A stretch of 64,000 nucleotides of DNA. It comes from Anaerotruncus sp. MC2020. Its GTDB lineage: Bacteria; Bacillota; Clostridia; Oscillospirales; Ruminococcaceae. Where the stretch lies: assembly GCA_000701945.1 (NCBI GenBank), contig KL370841.1:368310-432309 (forward strand). Reading direction: 5' to 3'. Under the pieces are notes generated by a model. The model saw nothing but the letters and a program-made list of their open reading frames with translations, did not search any database and had not been told where the DNA came from. The translations under genes were made by a program, and so were the position numbers. Positions 49,178 through 58,334 of this stretch are shown here, piece by piece. The first letter of the stretch is position 1. Each line of letters begins with the position of its first letter.

Positions 49178-50407
49178 ATGGCTAAAAAAGAAGTTAAAAA
49201 GGTAGTTCTCGCTTACTCGGGCGGTCTTGACACATCCATCATCATCCCGTGGCTCAAGGAAAACTACAACAATCCCGAGATAATCGCTGTTTCAGGCGAC
49301 GTAGGACAGGGCACAGAGCTCGACGGACTCGAGGAGAAGGCTATCAAGACAGGCGCTTCCAAGCTCATCATCGCCGACCTCAAGGAGGAGTTCATTCAGG
49401 ACTACGTTTACCCCACTGTTCAGGCAGGTGCTATCTACGAGAACAGATATATGCTCGGCACTTCGTTCGCACGTCCTATCATCGCAAAGAGAATCGCTGA
49501 GATAGCTCTTGCAGAGGGCGCTGACGCTATCTGCCACGGCTGTACAGGAAAGGGCAACGACCAGGTTCGTTTCGAGCTTGCTATCAAGGCATTTGCTCCT
49601 GATATGACAATCATCGCTCCGTGGAGAGAATGGGATATCAAGTCACGTGACCAGGAGATAGACTACGCAGAGGCACACAATATCCCCCTCAAGATAAGCC
49701 GTGAGACAAACTACTCCAAGGACAAGAACATCTGGCACCTCAGCCACGAGGGCCTCGACCTCGAGGACCCCGCAAACGAGCCTCAGTACGAGAAGAAGGG
49801 CTTCCTTGAAATGGGCGTATCTCCCATTGATGCTCCCGACAAGCCTACATACATCACTATCCACTTCGAGAAGGGTATCCCCACAATGCTCGACGGCAAG
49901 AAGCTGAATGGCGTTGAAATGGTAGGCGCACTCAACAAGCTCGGCGGCGAGAACGGCATCGGACTTGCTGACCTCGTTGAGAACCGTCTCGTTGGTATGA
50001 AGTCCAGAGGCGTATACGAGACTCCCGGCGGCGCTATCCTCTATCACGCACACGAAGTTCTCGAGACTATCACTCTCGACAAGGAGACAGCTCGTATCAA
50101 GCAGTATCTCGGCATCAAGTTTGCTGATATCGTATACAACGGTCAGTGGTTCACACCTCTCCGCGAGGCTCTCAGCGCATTCGTTACAGAGACTCAGAAG
50201 AACGTTACAGGCGACGTAAAGCTCAAGCTCTACAAGGGCAACATCATCAACGCAGGCGTTACCTCGCCCAACACCCTCTACGATGAGGAAGTTGCTACAT
50301 TCGACGAGGACGAGGTATACAATCAGGCTGACGCGGCAGGCTTCATCAACCTCTTCGGTCTCCCGATAAAGGTAAAGGCTAAGCTCGACCAGAAGCGCGG
50401 CAAGTGA
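49178..50407 (+). CDS. argG: Argininosuccinate synthase
   Basis: 409 residues. PP-loop AYSGGLDTS at 11-19, [13 protein letters not shown] for citrulline/aspartate binding, and the [17 protein letters not shown] segment. Joins citrulline and aspartate with ATP to argininosuccinate. Length is normal. AGGAGG lies before the ATG. Transcription runs from the ArgR-controlled promoter. Confidence 0.97.
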   Translation: MAKKEVKKVVLAYSGGLDTSIIIPWLKENYNNPEIIAVSGDVGQGTELDGLEEKAIKTGASKLIIADLKEEFIQDYVYPTVQAGAIYENRYMLGTSFARPIIAKRIAEIALAEGADAICHGCTGKGNDQVRFELAIKAFAPDMTIIAPWREWDIKSRDQEIDYAEAHNIPLKISRETNYSKDKNIWHLSHEGLDLEDPANEPQYEKKGFLEMGVSPIDAPDKPTYITIHFEKGIPTMLDGKKLNGVEMVGALNKLGGENGIGLADLVENRLVGMKSRGVYETPGGAILYHAHEVLETITLDKETARIKQYLGIKFADIVYNGQWFTPLREALSAFVTETQKNVTGDVKLKLYKGNIINAGVTSPNTLYDEEVATFDEDEVYNQADAAGFINLFGLPIKVKAKLDQKRGK

Positions 50408-50453
50408 GCTGAGCCTCACACAGATGATATAGAAGGATAATTGGAGGATAAAG

Positions 50454-51539
50454 ATGAAAAAACTCATTGCAGCACTCACGCTCATATGCATGGCGGCTTC
50501 TGCTGTAAGCTGCGGTGCAAAGGACGACGATACCGCTATTGATAAGCCCGGTCAGCCCACAACGGCTGCAAAGGTCACTGAGGCAGAGACCGAGGCTGAA
50601 ACAGAGCCCGAGACGGAGGAGCCCACGCTTTCAGCGGAGGAGCTCCAGAAGATCAAGGACAAGGATATGGAATTCCTCAATGGCATTGAGGTCAGCCTGC
50701 TTGATTACTACGTCGGGACTCCCAAGGAGGCAGGCATAGACAGTGACGATGCTGACAAAGCTACTATCTTTACAGTCAGTGTCAACTACAATGCTCCCAA
50801 CCTTGACGAGCTCGATTCCATCTCTCTTACAGCAGACGGGGAGAAGCTCTATACCAATACGGTCTCCTCAGTATGGGGCGCCAAGGACGAGGACGGCGAG
50901 CTGTGGGGCATCTACCGCTTCAGAATTGAGGGCGAGTATGCTCCCGAGGACGTAAAGGTCAGATTCTGGTACGCTGACGGATACAAAGTCACACGCGAGG
51001 TCGATCTCGACACAGAGGGCAGCTTTGATGAAATGGCAGAGATCATGTGCTGGTATGAGGATTCTGCTTCCGAAGAGGCTGTTGACGGCAAGATAAAGCA
51101 CCCTTATATCTACAAGATACACGACAGATACTGCGTTATCGAATCCTATCATGAGACTCCTCCTGAGGGCCACGACAGCGACAACGAGCGTGATTTCTAC
51201 GACCAGACATACGCTATAACTCCTCTTGAGGGAGCGTTCGGACCGATCCTTGCCGAAGGAGATGTCGAGCTTGAGTCTGAAAATGTAAAGCCGTTCACAT
51301 ATTCCGAGCTGATAGGTCTCAGAAACAGCTATTTAGGACAGTATGTTACCTGCTATATTTACTGCGACTGGGACGGTGTGACTGACTGGGACAATATGTC
51401 CGACGAGGAGAAGATGGGTGCGCTGAATGCGCAGGCATTGATCTATAAACTGATCCCTATGCAGAGCAGAAGCACATATCTCATCATACACAGCGGCGAA
51501 GGCAAAGACATAAAGTATAGCTGCGTTATACCGGAATAA
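50454..51539 (+). CDS. Lipoprotein of unknown function
   Basis: 361 residues. Signal peptide and lipobox SAVSC (C20), a Thr/Glu-rich linker to about residue 60, then a soluble domain without recognised family. It lies 46 bases after argG behind TTGGAGG, so it may be read from the same transcript; no functional link to arginine is obvious. Confidence 0.75.
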   Translation: MKKLIAALTLICMAASAVSCGAKDDDTAIDKPGQPTTAAKVTEAETEAETEPETEEPTLSAEELQKIKDKDMEFLNGIEVSLLDYYVGTPKEAGIDSDDADKATIFTVSVNYNAPNLDELDSISLTADGEKLYTNTVSSVWGAKDEDGELWGIYRFRIEGEYAPEDVKVRFWYADGYKVTREVDLDTEGSFDEMAEIMCWYEDSASEEAVDGKIKHPYIYKIHDRYCVIESYHETPPEGHDSDNERDFYDQTYAITPLEGAFGPILAEGDVELESENVKPFTYSELIGLRNSYLGQYVTCYIYCDWDGVTDWDNMSDEEKMGALNAQALIYKLIPMQSRSTYLIIHSGEGKDIKYSCVIPE

Positions 51540-51596
51540 CCCAAACAGGCAGGGGCGAACCTCCTGCCTGTTACGATTTTAAAGCGGGAGGGGCAT

Positions 51597-52040
51597 ATGA
51601 ACAAGTTCATGACTATCGCTGTTGAAGAAGCGAGGACAGGCATACGCGCGGGTCACGGCGGACCTTTCGGCTGTGTCATCGTCAGGGACGGCGAGGTCAT
51701 CGGCAGGGGACACAATGAGGTAGTCAGGCGCAAGGACCCGACCTGCCACGGTGAAGTAATGGCGATACGCAACGCGTGTAAGAATATCGGCTCGTTCGAC
51801 CTCTCGGGCTGTGAGCTCTACACCACCGCGGAGCCGTGTCCGATGTGCGCGGGAGCTATCATGTGGGCGAACATAGCGAAGGTGTACTACGGCTGTAATA
51901 TCGCCGACACCGACAGCATAGGCTTCCGCGACAAGCAGTTCTATGAGGCTCCCGAGGACATCTCCGAGGAGCTCGACCGCGATGCGTGCCTCGAGGTGTT
52001 CGAGGAGTACCGCAATATCAAGGGAAAACGGAATTATTGA
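51597..52040 (+). CDS. Guanine-deaminase-like nucleoside deaminase
   Basis: 147 residues of the CDA fold. Zinc motif 1 reads HGEVMAI (HxE) and motif 2 EPCPMCAG (PCxxC). The tail YGCNIADTDSIGFRDKQFYE resembles bacterial guanine deaminases more than TadA. HGE instead of HAE is a minor variant. Would deaminate guanine to xanthine in the cytosol. GGGAGGGG precedes the ATG. Confidence 0.8.
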   Translation: MNKFMTIAVEEARTGIRAGHGGPFGCVIVRDGEVIGRGHNEVVRRKDPTCHGEVMAIRNACKNIGSFDLSGCELYTTAEPCPMCAGAIMWANIAKVYYGCNIADTDSIGFRDKQFYEAPEDISEELDRDACLEVFEEYRNIKGKRNY

Positions 52041-52460
52041 AAGCCGTTAGCCGTTAGCCATTAGCCGTTAGCTTTTTTGGAGGATACAATGCAGGGGTTC
52101 AGAGAATTGACAGTGTGGCAAAAGTCGATAGAGCTTGTTGAGGAGGTCTATAGACTTTTAGAGAAGCTTCCTGCTAATGAGCGATTTGCAATGGCTGACC
52201 AAATAAGGCGTTCAGCTGTTTCGATACCCTCAAATATTGCAGAGGGACGAGGCAGAAATGCCGAAAATGATTTTGTGCGGTTTTTAAATATCGCTAACGG
52301 CTCGGCTTTTGAATTAGAGACACAATTGATTATTTGTCAACGAATCGGTTATTTGACTGAAGATGATACAACGAAAGCTTTTCAGCTTTGTGACGAGATT
52401 TGCAGAATGTTGAATTCCCTGATAAAAAAGCTAAAGGCTAACGGCTAAAGGCTAATGGCT
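52041..52460. repeat. Heptamer arrays flanking the four-helix-bundle gene
   Basis: GCCGTTA/GCCATTA heptamers repeat at 52043-52072 and in inverted orientation at 52431-52459. The right array encodes the last residues (KLKANG) of the protein. Such flanks suggest that the unit moved as a piece. Confidence 0.6.
52089..52448 (+). CDS. Four-helix-bundle protein (S23 / IVS type)
   Basis: 119 residues from the ATG at 52089 with GGAGG upstream. FRELTVWQKSIELVEEVYRL, then DQIRRSAVSIPSNIAEG and a FVRFLNIANGSAFELETQL segment define the 23S rRNA intervening-sequence-type family. Known members form pentamers of four-helix bundles. Function is not settled. GC content is lower than in the arg genes around it, and heptamer repeats flank it, so transfer is likely. 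Confidence 0.88.
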   Translation: MQGFRELTVWQKSIELVEEVYRLLEKLPANERFAMADQIRRSAVSIPSNIAEGRGRNAENDFVRFLNIANGSAFELETQLIICQRIGYLTEDDTTKAFQLCDEICRMLNSLIKKLKANG

Positions 52461-52497
52461 CAGCGTAATATACAAACAGAAAGGTTAGGTGCCAAAA

Positions 52498-53883
52498 ATG
52501 GCAGATATGATGTGGGCAGGAAGATTTTCCAAGCAGGTTGACGCGGGAGTAAACGCGTTCAATTCTTCCATAGCCTTTGACGGACGTATGTACCGCCACG
52601 ATATACAGGGCAGTATCGCCCACGCTACCATGCTCGGCGACTGCGGCATAATCACGAAGGAGGACAGCCTCACGATAATCGAGGGGCTGAAGGGCATACT
52701 CGCCGACATCGACAGCGGCGCTCTCGAGCTCGACCCCAACGCCGAGGACATCCATATGTTTGTGGAGGCGGAGCTGACAAAGCGGCTCGGCGACGTGGGA
52801 AAGAGACTTCACACCTCCCGCTCGAGGAACGACCAGGTCGCAGTTGACCTGCGCCTCTATCTCCGCGACGAGATAGCCGAGATACAGGCTATGGTGCGCG
52901 AGCTGACCGAGACTCTCATCAAGCTTGCGAAGGAGCACACCGAGACGATAATGCCTGGATATACGCACCTCCAGCGTGCCCAGCCTATAACTCTCGCACA
53001 CCATCTCATGGCGTATGTGTGGATGCTCATGCGCGACGCGGAGCGCCTCACCGACGTGAACAAGCGAATGAACTACTGCCCGCTCGGAAGCGGAGCACTC
53101 GCGGGCACGACATACAGGACGAACAGACAGCAGACCTCCGACCTGCTCGGCTTTACGGCTCCGATGCCGAACAGCCTTGACGGAGTATCCGACCGCGACT
53201 ACTGCATCGAGCTCTGCTGTGCGCTGTCCCTGCTGATGACTCACCTCTCGCGCTTCTCCGAGGAGATAATCCTCTGGTGCTCGTGGGAGTTCAAGTTCAT
53301 CGAGCTCGACGACGCCTTTGCAACGGGCTCGTCGATAATGCCGCAGAAGAAGAACCCCGACATCACGGAGCTCATCCGCGGCAAGACGGGACGCGTCAAC
53401 GGCGACCTCATGACCCTGCTCACGATGATGAAGGGTCTGCCGCTCGCATACAACAAGGATATGCAGGAGGACAAGGAGGCGATCTTCGACGCAGTCGACA
53501 ACGTGAAGCTCTGCGTAAAGACATTCACTCCCATGCTCGCGACGATGCGCGTGCTCAAGGACAACATGAGGAACGCGGCGGCACGCGGCTTCATCAACGC
53601 CACGGACTGCGCGGACTACCTCGTCAAGAAGGGTATGCCGTTCCGCGACGCGTACAAGATAACGGGCACGCTCGTTGCGAAGTGCATAGAAAAGGGCACA
53701 ACGCTCGAGGCTCTGCCGCTTGACGACTACAAGGCAATGACCGACCTCTTCGCCGAGGACGTATACGAGGCGATAAGCCTCGACACCTGCGTGCGCGAGA
53801 GAAAGTCCGAGGGAGGACCTTCTCCCGAGGAGGTCGCAAAGCAGATAGCTCTCGCGGAGAAGCGCCTTGCGGAGCTCGGATAA
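52498..53883 (+). CDS. argH: Argininosuccinate lyase
   Basis: 461 residues from the ATG at 52498. HTSRSRNDQVAVDLRLYLRD, GYTHLQRAQPITLAHHL and the fumarase-superfamily signature GSSIMPQKKNPD (about 277) are present. Splits argininosuccinate into arginine and fumarate. Typical length. Separated from argG by four unrelated genes. Confidence 0.96.
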   Translation: MADMMWAGRFSKQVDAGVNAFNSSIAFDGRMYRHDIQGSIAHATMLGDCGIITKEDSLTIIEGLKGILADIDSGALELDPNAEDIHMFVEAELTKRLGDVGKRLHTSRSRNDQVAVDLRLYLRDEIAEIQAMVRELTETLIKLAKEHTETIMPGYTHLQRAQPITLAHHLMAYVWMLMRDAERLTDVNKRMNYCPLGSGALAGTTYRTNRQQTSDLLGFTAPMPNSLDGVSDRDYCIELCCALSLLMTHLSRFSEEIILWCSWEFKFIELDDAFATGSSIMPQKKNPDITELIRGKTGRVNGDLMTLLTMMKGLPLAYNKDMQEDKEAIFDAVDNVKLCVKTFTPMLATMRVLKDNMRNAAARGFINATDCADYLVKKGMPFRDAYKITGTLVAKCIEKGTTLEALPLDDYKAMTDLFAEDVYEAISLDTCVRERKSEGGPSPEEVAKQIALAEKRLAELG

Positions 53884-53886
53884 GCC

Positions 53887-54159
53887 ATGAAGAAAAAGGA
53901 CTTTATATTCACGTTCGGTCTCACCCTGCTCACGGGAGTGCTGTGGGTAGTCGGCGAGGTCGTAATGGGACTGTGGATAGCCGTTCCCACATGGGGACAC
54001 ATCGCGTGGTTTGCAGGGATAGTGCTCGTCACGCTGACGATAAGCGTGATACACTCCCTCATGGAGGACGAAGCGGGCGAGGAGCACCGCGACCCCAAGC
54101 GTGAGAAGTACGAGCGCAAGGTCAGCAAGCGCCGCGGTATCACCGAGGAGGACGACTGA
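53887..54159 (+). CDS. Small two-helix membrane protein
   Basis: 90 residues with hydrophobic helices at about 7-30 and 37-57, then a charged tail rich in Glu, Lys and Arg. Starts 3 bases after argH and overlaps the next start by one base. No family recognised; probably co-expressed. Confidence 0.65.
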   Translation: MKKKDFIFTFGLTLLTGVLWVVGEVVMGLWIAVPTWGHIAWFAGIVLVTLTISVIHSLMEDEAGEEHRDPKREKYERKVSKRRGITEEDD

Positions 54160-54479
54160 TGAAGAAGCTCAGCGGACTTTTCACCGATTACGAGGGCAGA
54201 TGCGGAAACTGCCACAAAATCTTCGGGGAGGGCGACCTCTACTGCCGATACTGCGGTACCAAGGCAGGTGAGGGCAGATACGAGCCCTATGACGACATAA
54301 TGCAGTGCGTGTACGGACCTCCGCCGACGGAGCGCCTGCACACCTGCAATGAATGCGGCTACAGCTGGAAAAGCTGGGCTATGATAGATAACGAGCGGTA
54401 CTGTCCGAAATGCGGCGGCGCGGTAACTGCCGCAGAGACGGGAGACCCGCTCTTCAAAGAGGAAACAGGAGGGACAGAT
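54159..54479 (+). CDS. Zinc-ribbon segment fused in frame to argC
   Basis: 107 residues with two zinc-ribbon cysteine sets: CGNCHKIF/CRYCGTK and CNECGYSW/CPKCGG. No stop codon separates it from argC, so translation from the ATG at 54159 would give one 424-residue fusion. An own ribosome binding site before argC makes two products likely. Whether the fusion exists in vivo is unknown. Confidence 0.6.
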
Positions 54480-55433
54480 ATGTCTGTAAAGGTTTACATA
54501 GACGGTCAGGAGGGCACCACGGGTCTCAAGATACTGGAGAGATTCGAGGGCAGGAACGACATCGAGATAATAAAGATAAGCGAGGAGCTTAGAAAGGACC
54601 CCGCAGAGCGCGCCCGCCTCATCAACAGCGCGGACTACGTTTTCCTCTGCCTGCCCGACGACGCCTCGCGCGAGGCAGTGTCGTTCATCGACAAGGACAA
54701 CGACCACGTCCGCATAATCGACGCGTCTACGGCTCACAGAACGAATCCCGACTGGGCATACGGCTTCCCCGAGCTGTCGCCCGCCCACAGAGCGAAGATA
54801 GAGAGCTCGAACAGAGTGGCAGTCCCCGGATGCTACGCGAGCGGCTTCAATTCGATAGTTTACCCGCTTGTGGCAAACGGCATAATCCCCGCGGACTACC
54901 CCGTATTCGCGTATGCGACCTCGGGCTACAGCGGAGCAGGCAAGAAGGCTATCGCGGTATATGAGGGCGACGACAAGCCCTTCGAGTTCAACAGTCCCCG
55001 CCAGTACGCCCTCTCACAGGCGCACAAGCACCTTCCCGAGATGCAGAAGATATCGGGACTGACCTACAAGCCGATGTTCAACCCCATGGTCTGTGACTAT
55101 TTCAGCGGCATGGTTGTGAGCGTACCGATACAGACGAGGACGCTCCCGAAGGCGTATACTCCCGCGGAGATACACGAGATGTACGCAAAGCACTACGCGG
55201 GCGCGAAGCTTGTCGAGGTAATGCCTCTGATGAGCGCGGACGAGCAGAAGAGCTTCTTCCTCGCGTCGAACACTCTCAGTGGACAGAACAAGCTACAGGT
55301 CTTCGTATTCGGCAGTGACGAGCAGATACTGCTCTGCGCACGCCTCGACAACCTCGGCAAGGGCGCGAGCGGCGCGGCAGTTCAGTGCCTGAACATAATG
55401 ATGGGAATAGACGAGACGACGGGTCTCGTATGA
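54480..55433 (+). CDS. argC: N-acetyl-gamma-glutamyl-phosphate reductase (type 2)
   Basis: 317 residues from the ATG at 54480, chosen because AGGAGGGA lies 7-8 bases upstream. VYIDGQEGTTGLKILERF, DASTAHRTNPDWAYGFPEL and the catalytic cysteine in VAVPGCYASGFN mark the shorter type 2 ArgC. Reduces N-acetylglutamyl phosphate to the semialdehyde with NADPH. The frame is open upstream through a zinc ribbon. Confidence 0.93.
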   Translation: MSVKVYIDGQEGTTGLKILERFEGRNDIEIIKISEELRKDPAERARLINSADYVFLCLPDDASREAVSFIDKDNDHVRIIDASTAHRTNPDWAYGFPELSPAHRAKIESSNRVAVPGCYASGFNSIVYPLVANGIIPADYPVFAYATSGYSGAGKKAIAVYEGDDKPFEFNSPRQYALSQAHKHLPEMQKISGLTYKPMFNPMVCDYFSGMVVSVPIQTRTLPKAYTPAEIHEMYAKHYAGAKLVEVMPLMSADEQKSFFLASNTLSGQNKLQVFVFGSDEQILLCARLDNLGKGASGAAVQCLNIMMGIDETTGLV

Positions 55434-55451
55434 TAAAAAGGAGGTTTCGCA

Positions 55452-55892
55452 ATGGAAATACGCAAAATGACCATCGCCGACTACGACGGCGTGTACGCGC
55501 TGTGGATGTCGTGCAGGAACATGGGCTTCAACGACGTTGACGACTCGCGGGAGGGCATCGAGCGTTTCCTGAGACGAAACCCCGAAACGGTGTTCATCGC
55601 GGTCGAGGACGGCGAGGTCGAGGGAGTTATCCTCGGCGGACACGACGGACGGCGCGGATTCATACACCACATGGCGGTGCGCGAGAAGTGCAGGCGCACG
55701 GGACTCGGCACGAAGCTCCTTGACACCTGTCTCGAGGCGATGAAGCGCGAGCAGATAAGCAAGGTCGCACTGCTGGTATTCAAGTACAACGAGGCGGGCA
55801 ACGCCTTCTGGGAGGCACAGGGCTTCACGGTGAGGGAAGACCTCAACTACCGCAACAAGGCTCTGCGCGAGCTCGTAAGGATAGATACATAA
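55452..55892 (+). CDS. GNAT acetyltransferase in the arg operon
   Basis: 146 residues. HHMAVREKCRRTGLGTKLLD contains the acetyl-CoA loop (RRTGLGT); FKYNEAGNAFWEAQGF is the late part. It lies between argC and argJ, 18 and 13 bases apart, behind AAGGAGG. An N-acetylglutamate synthase role would fit the place, but ArgJ already makes acetylglutamate, so this is open. Confidence 0.85.
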   Translation: MEIRKMTIADYDGVYALWMSCRNMGFNDVDDSREGIERFLRRNPETVFIAVEDGEVEGVILGGHDGRRGFIHHMAVREKCRRTGLGTKLLDTCLEAMKREQISKVALLVFKYNEAGNAFWEAQGFTVREDLNYRNKALRELVRIDT

Positions 55893-55905
55893 GGAGGAAA
55901 ACATC

Positions 55906-57204
55906 ATGGACCTGAAAAAAATAGGCAGCAACGTTAAATTTGTATACGGCGGCGTTTGTGCCGCAAGGGGCTTCAAGGCTAACGGCGTTCAGTGCGGGCT
56001 TGCCCACAAGCCGCTCGGAGAGATGGCTGAGTCGAATGCGGCGGCAAACAATGCTATCCCCACTGCAAAGAAAAAGAACGACCTCGCTATGATAGTGGCG
56101 GACACCGAATGTACGGCGGCTGCTGTATATACAACGAACAAGGTCAAGGGAGCTCCGATACTCGTTACGAAGGAGCACCTCGCAGACGGCAAGGCAAGAG
56201 CAGTCATCGTGAACTCCGTCAACGCCAACACCTGCAATCCCGACGGCTACGAGAAGGCGACGAAGATGTGCCAGCTCGCGGCTGAGGCTCTCGGCATCGA
56301 CGAGAAGGACGTCATCGTAGCGTCCACGGGCGTCATCGGACAGGTACTCCCCATAGAGCCCATAGCAAACGGCATCAAGCCTCTCGTCGAGGGACTGAAC
56401 TACGGCGGCAACAAGAGCGCTCTTGAGGCGATAATGACCACCGACACCCAGCCCAAGGAAGTAGCGGTCGAGTTCGAGATAGGCGGCAAGACCTGCGTAA
56501 TGGGCGCAATGCTCAAGGGCAGCGGCATGATACACCCGAACATGGCTACGACTCTCACATTCATCACCACCGACGTGAACATTTCCGCGGAAATGCTCCA
56601 GCGCGCGCTCAGTGACAACGTCAAGGTGACACTCAACCGCGCGAGCGTGGACGGCGACACCTCCACGAACGACATGGTCTGCGTGATGGCGTCGGGCACG
56701 GCGGGCAATGCCGAGATAACCACCGAGGACGCAGATTTCGGCGCGTTCTCGAATGCGCTGTACAATATCCTGCTCAACCTCGCACGCATGATGGCTAAGG
56801 ACGGCGAGGGAGCTACAAAGCTCATCGAGTGCGCAGTTACGGGCGCGGCTGACGAGAAAACAGCCGAGACAGTAGCGAAGTCCGTCATCTGCTCGAGCCT
56901 GCTCAAGTCCATGATATTCGGCGAGGACGCCAACGCGGGACGTATCTACTGCGCGGTAGGCTACTCCGACGCCGACTTCGACATCAGCAAGGTCGACATA
57001 GATATGGCATCAAAGGGCGGCAGCATAGCCCTCGGACGACAGGGCTGCGTGACCGAATTTGACGAAGAAGTTGCGAAGCGTGTGCTTGCGGAGGACGAGA
57101 TACAGATAATCGTATCGCTCGGCGAGGGCAGCGGCACGGCTGTATGCTGGGGCTGCGACCTCACCTATGACTACGTCAAGATAAACGGTGATTACAGAAG
57201 CTGA
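55906..57204 (+). CDS. argJ: Bifunctional ornithine acetyltransferase / N-acetylglutamate synthase
   Basis: 432 residues. The self-cleavage site lies in KGSGMIHPNMATTLTFITTD, between Ala and the nucleophilic Thr. GVIGQVLPIEPI and the end GCDLTYDYVKINGDYRS are conserved. Transfers acetyl from acetylornithine to glutamate, closing the acetyl cycle. AAGGAGG before the ATG. Confidence 0.96.
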   Translation: MDLKKIGSNVKFVYGGVCAARGFKANGVQCGLAHKPLGEMAESNAAANNAIPTAKKKNDLAMIVADTECTAAAVYTTNKVKGAPILVTKEHLADGKARAVIVNSVNANTCNPDGYEKATKMCQLAAEALGIDEKDVIVASTGVIGQVLPIEPIANGIKPLVEGLNYGGNKSALEAIMTTDTQPKEVAVEFEIGGKTCVMGAMLKGSGMIHPNMATTLTFITTDVNISAEMLQRALSDNVKVTLNRASVDGDTSTNDMVCVMASGTAGNAEITTEDADFGAFSNALYNILLNLARMMAKDGEGATKLIECAVTGAADEKTAETVAKSVICSSLLKSMIFGEDANAGRIYCAVGYSDADFDISKVDIDMASKGGSIALGRQGCVTEFDEEVAKRVLAEDEIQIIVSLGEGSGTAVCWGCDLTYDYVKINGDYRS

Positions 57205-57206
57205 TT

Positions 57207-57285
57207 TGTAGGGGCGGGTTCCGCTCGCCCGTGTCGGCTTTGACTATTTGCGGGCGGCGAAACGCCGCCCCTACGGTTTGATAAA
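57207..57285. repeat. Pair of GTAGGGGCG palindromic repeats
   Basis: GTAGGGGCGGG...GCCCG and the inverted GGCGGC...GCCGCCCCTAC between argJ and argB. Same family as at 46757-47080. Confidence 0.65.
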
Positions 57286-57299
57286 CAGGAGAGATAGAT

Positions 57300-58166
57300 A
57301 TGGAAAAGATTTCAAATCAGGATAAATCGCAGATACTCATAGACGCGCTGCCGTACATACAGAAGTACAGCAACAAGATAGTTGTAGTGAAGTACGGCGG
57401 AAACGCCATGACCAACAAGGAGCTCAAGGACGCTGTCATGACCGACATCGTACTGCTCTCACTGGTCGGAATCAAGGTCGTGCTCGTACACGGCGGCGGT
57501 CCCGAGATAAGCGATATGCTGAAAAAGCTCGAGATAGAGAGCAGATTCATCAACGGTCTGCGCTACACCGACGAGGCTACCGTTGACGTAGTAAAAATGG
57601 TGCTCGCGGGCAAGGTCAACAAGGAGCTCGTACAGCTCCTCGCACAGCACAAGGGCAGTGCAGTCGGACTCTGCGGCATTGACGGCGAGATGCTCGTTGC
57701 CGAGAAGAAGACGACCGACGACGGACAGGACCTCGGCTGGGTGGGCGAGATAACCCATGTCAACACCAAGCCTATCACCGACGCGCTCGAGAACGGCAAT
57801 ATCCCCGTAATAGCGACAGTTGCGACCGACAAGGACGGCAACACCTACAACATCAACGCAGACACGGCGGCGGCTCGCATAGCTGCGGAGCTCGGCGCGG
57901 AGAATCTCATCCTCATGACCGACATCGCGGGACTTCTCCGCGACAAGGACGACCCGTCCACGCTCATTCCCTCGGTCAACGTCAGCGAGGTGCCCTATCT
58001 GAAGATGCAGGGCATAATCTCGGGCGGCATGATACCGAAGATAGACTGCTGTGTTGAGTCCGTCAGACGCGGAGTGCCCAGAGCCGTCATCATCGACGGA
58101 CGCGTACCGCACTCTATCCTGATAGAGATACTGTCGAACGAGGGCATCGGCACGCAGTTCACATGA
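57300..58166 (+). CDS. argB: N-acetylglutamate kinase
   Basis: 288 residues. VVKYGGNAMTN and VLVHGGGPEIS form the phosphate-binding loops, and NINADTAAARIAAELGAENL and MTDIAGLL are family segments. Phosphorylates N-acetylglutamate. It has no visible N-terminal helix extension longer than usual, so arginine feedback cannot be judged. AGGAGAGATAG before the ATG. Confidence 0.96.
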   Translation: MEKISNQDKSQILIDALPYIQKYSNKIVVVKYGGNAMTNKELKDAVMTDIVLLSLVGIKVVLVHGGGPEISDMLKKLEIESRFINGLRYTDEATVDVVKMVLAGKVNKELVQLLAQHKGSAVGLCGIDGEMLVAEKKTTDDGQDLGWVGEITHVNTKPITDALENGNIPVIATVATDKDGNTYNINADTAAARIAAELGAENLILMTDIAGLLRDKDDPSTLIPSVNVSEVPYLKMQGIISGGMIPKIDCCVESVRRGVPRAVIIDGRVPHSILIEILSNEGIGTQFT

Positions 58167-58259
58167 TTTCTGAGCTGACGGCTAAAAACATATATGCATG
58201 ATTATTAAAAATTGTTTACTTGTATACAAAAAATTTACCCCGATTTACTAAAATGATTA

Positions 58260-58289
58260 TTGATTTTACATACAAAACAGCGTTATAAT
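58260..58289 (+). promoter_or_regulatory. Probable promoter of argD-argF, weak ARG box
   Basis: TTGATT and TATAAT with an 18-bp spacer. TGATTTTACATACA (58261-58274) fits the ARG box with two mismatches and overlaps the -35. Confidence 0.5.
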
Positions 58290-58334
58290 ATATAATGTAA
58301 CAGTATCTGTTTTGGGAAGCAAGGAGAGATACTT

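Noticed and set aside
52438..54087. 549-codon open frame on the minus strand
   Set aside because: Shadow of argH caused by GC-rich codon use; no family features.
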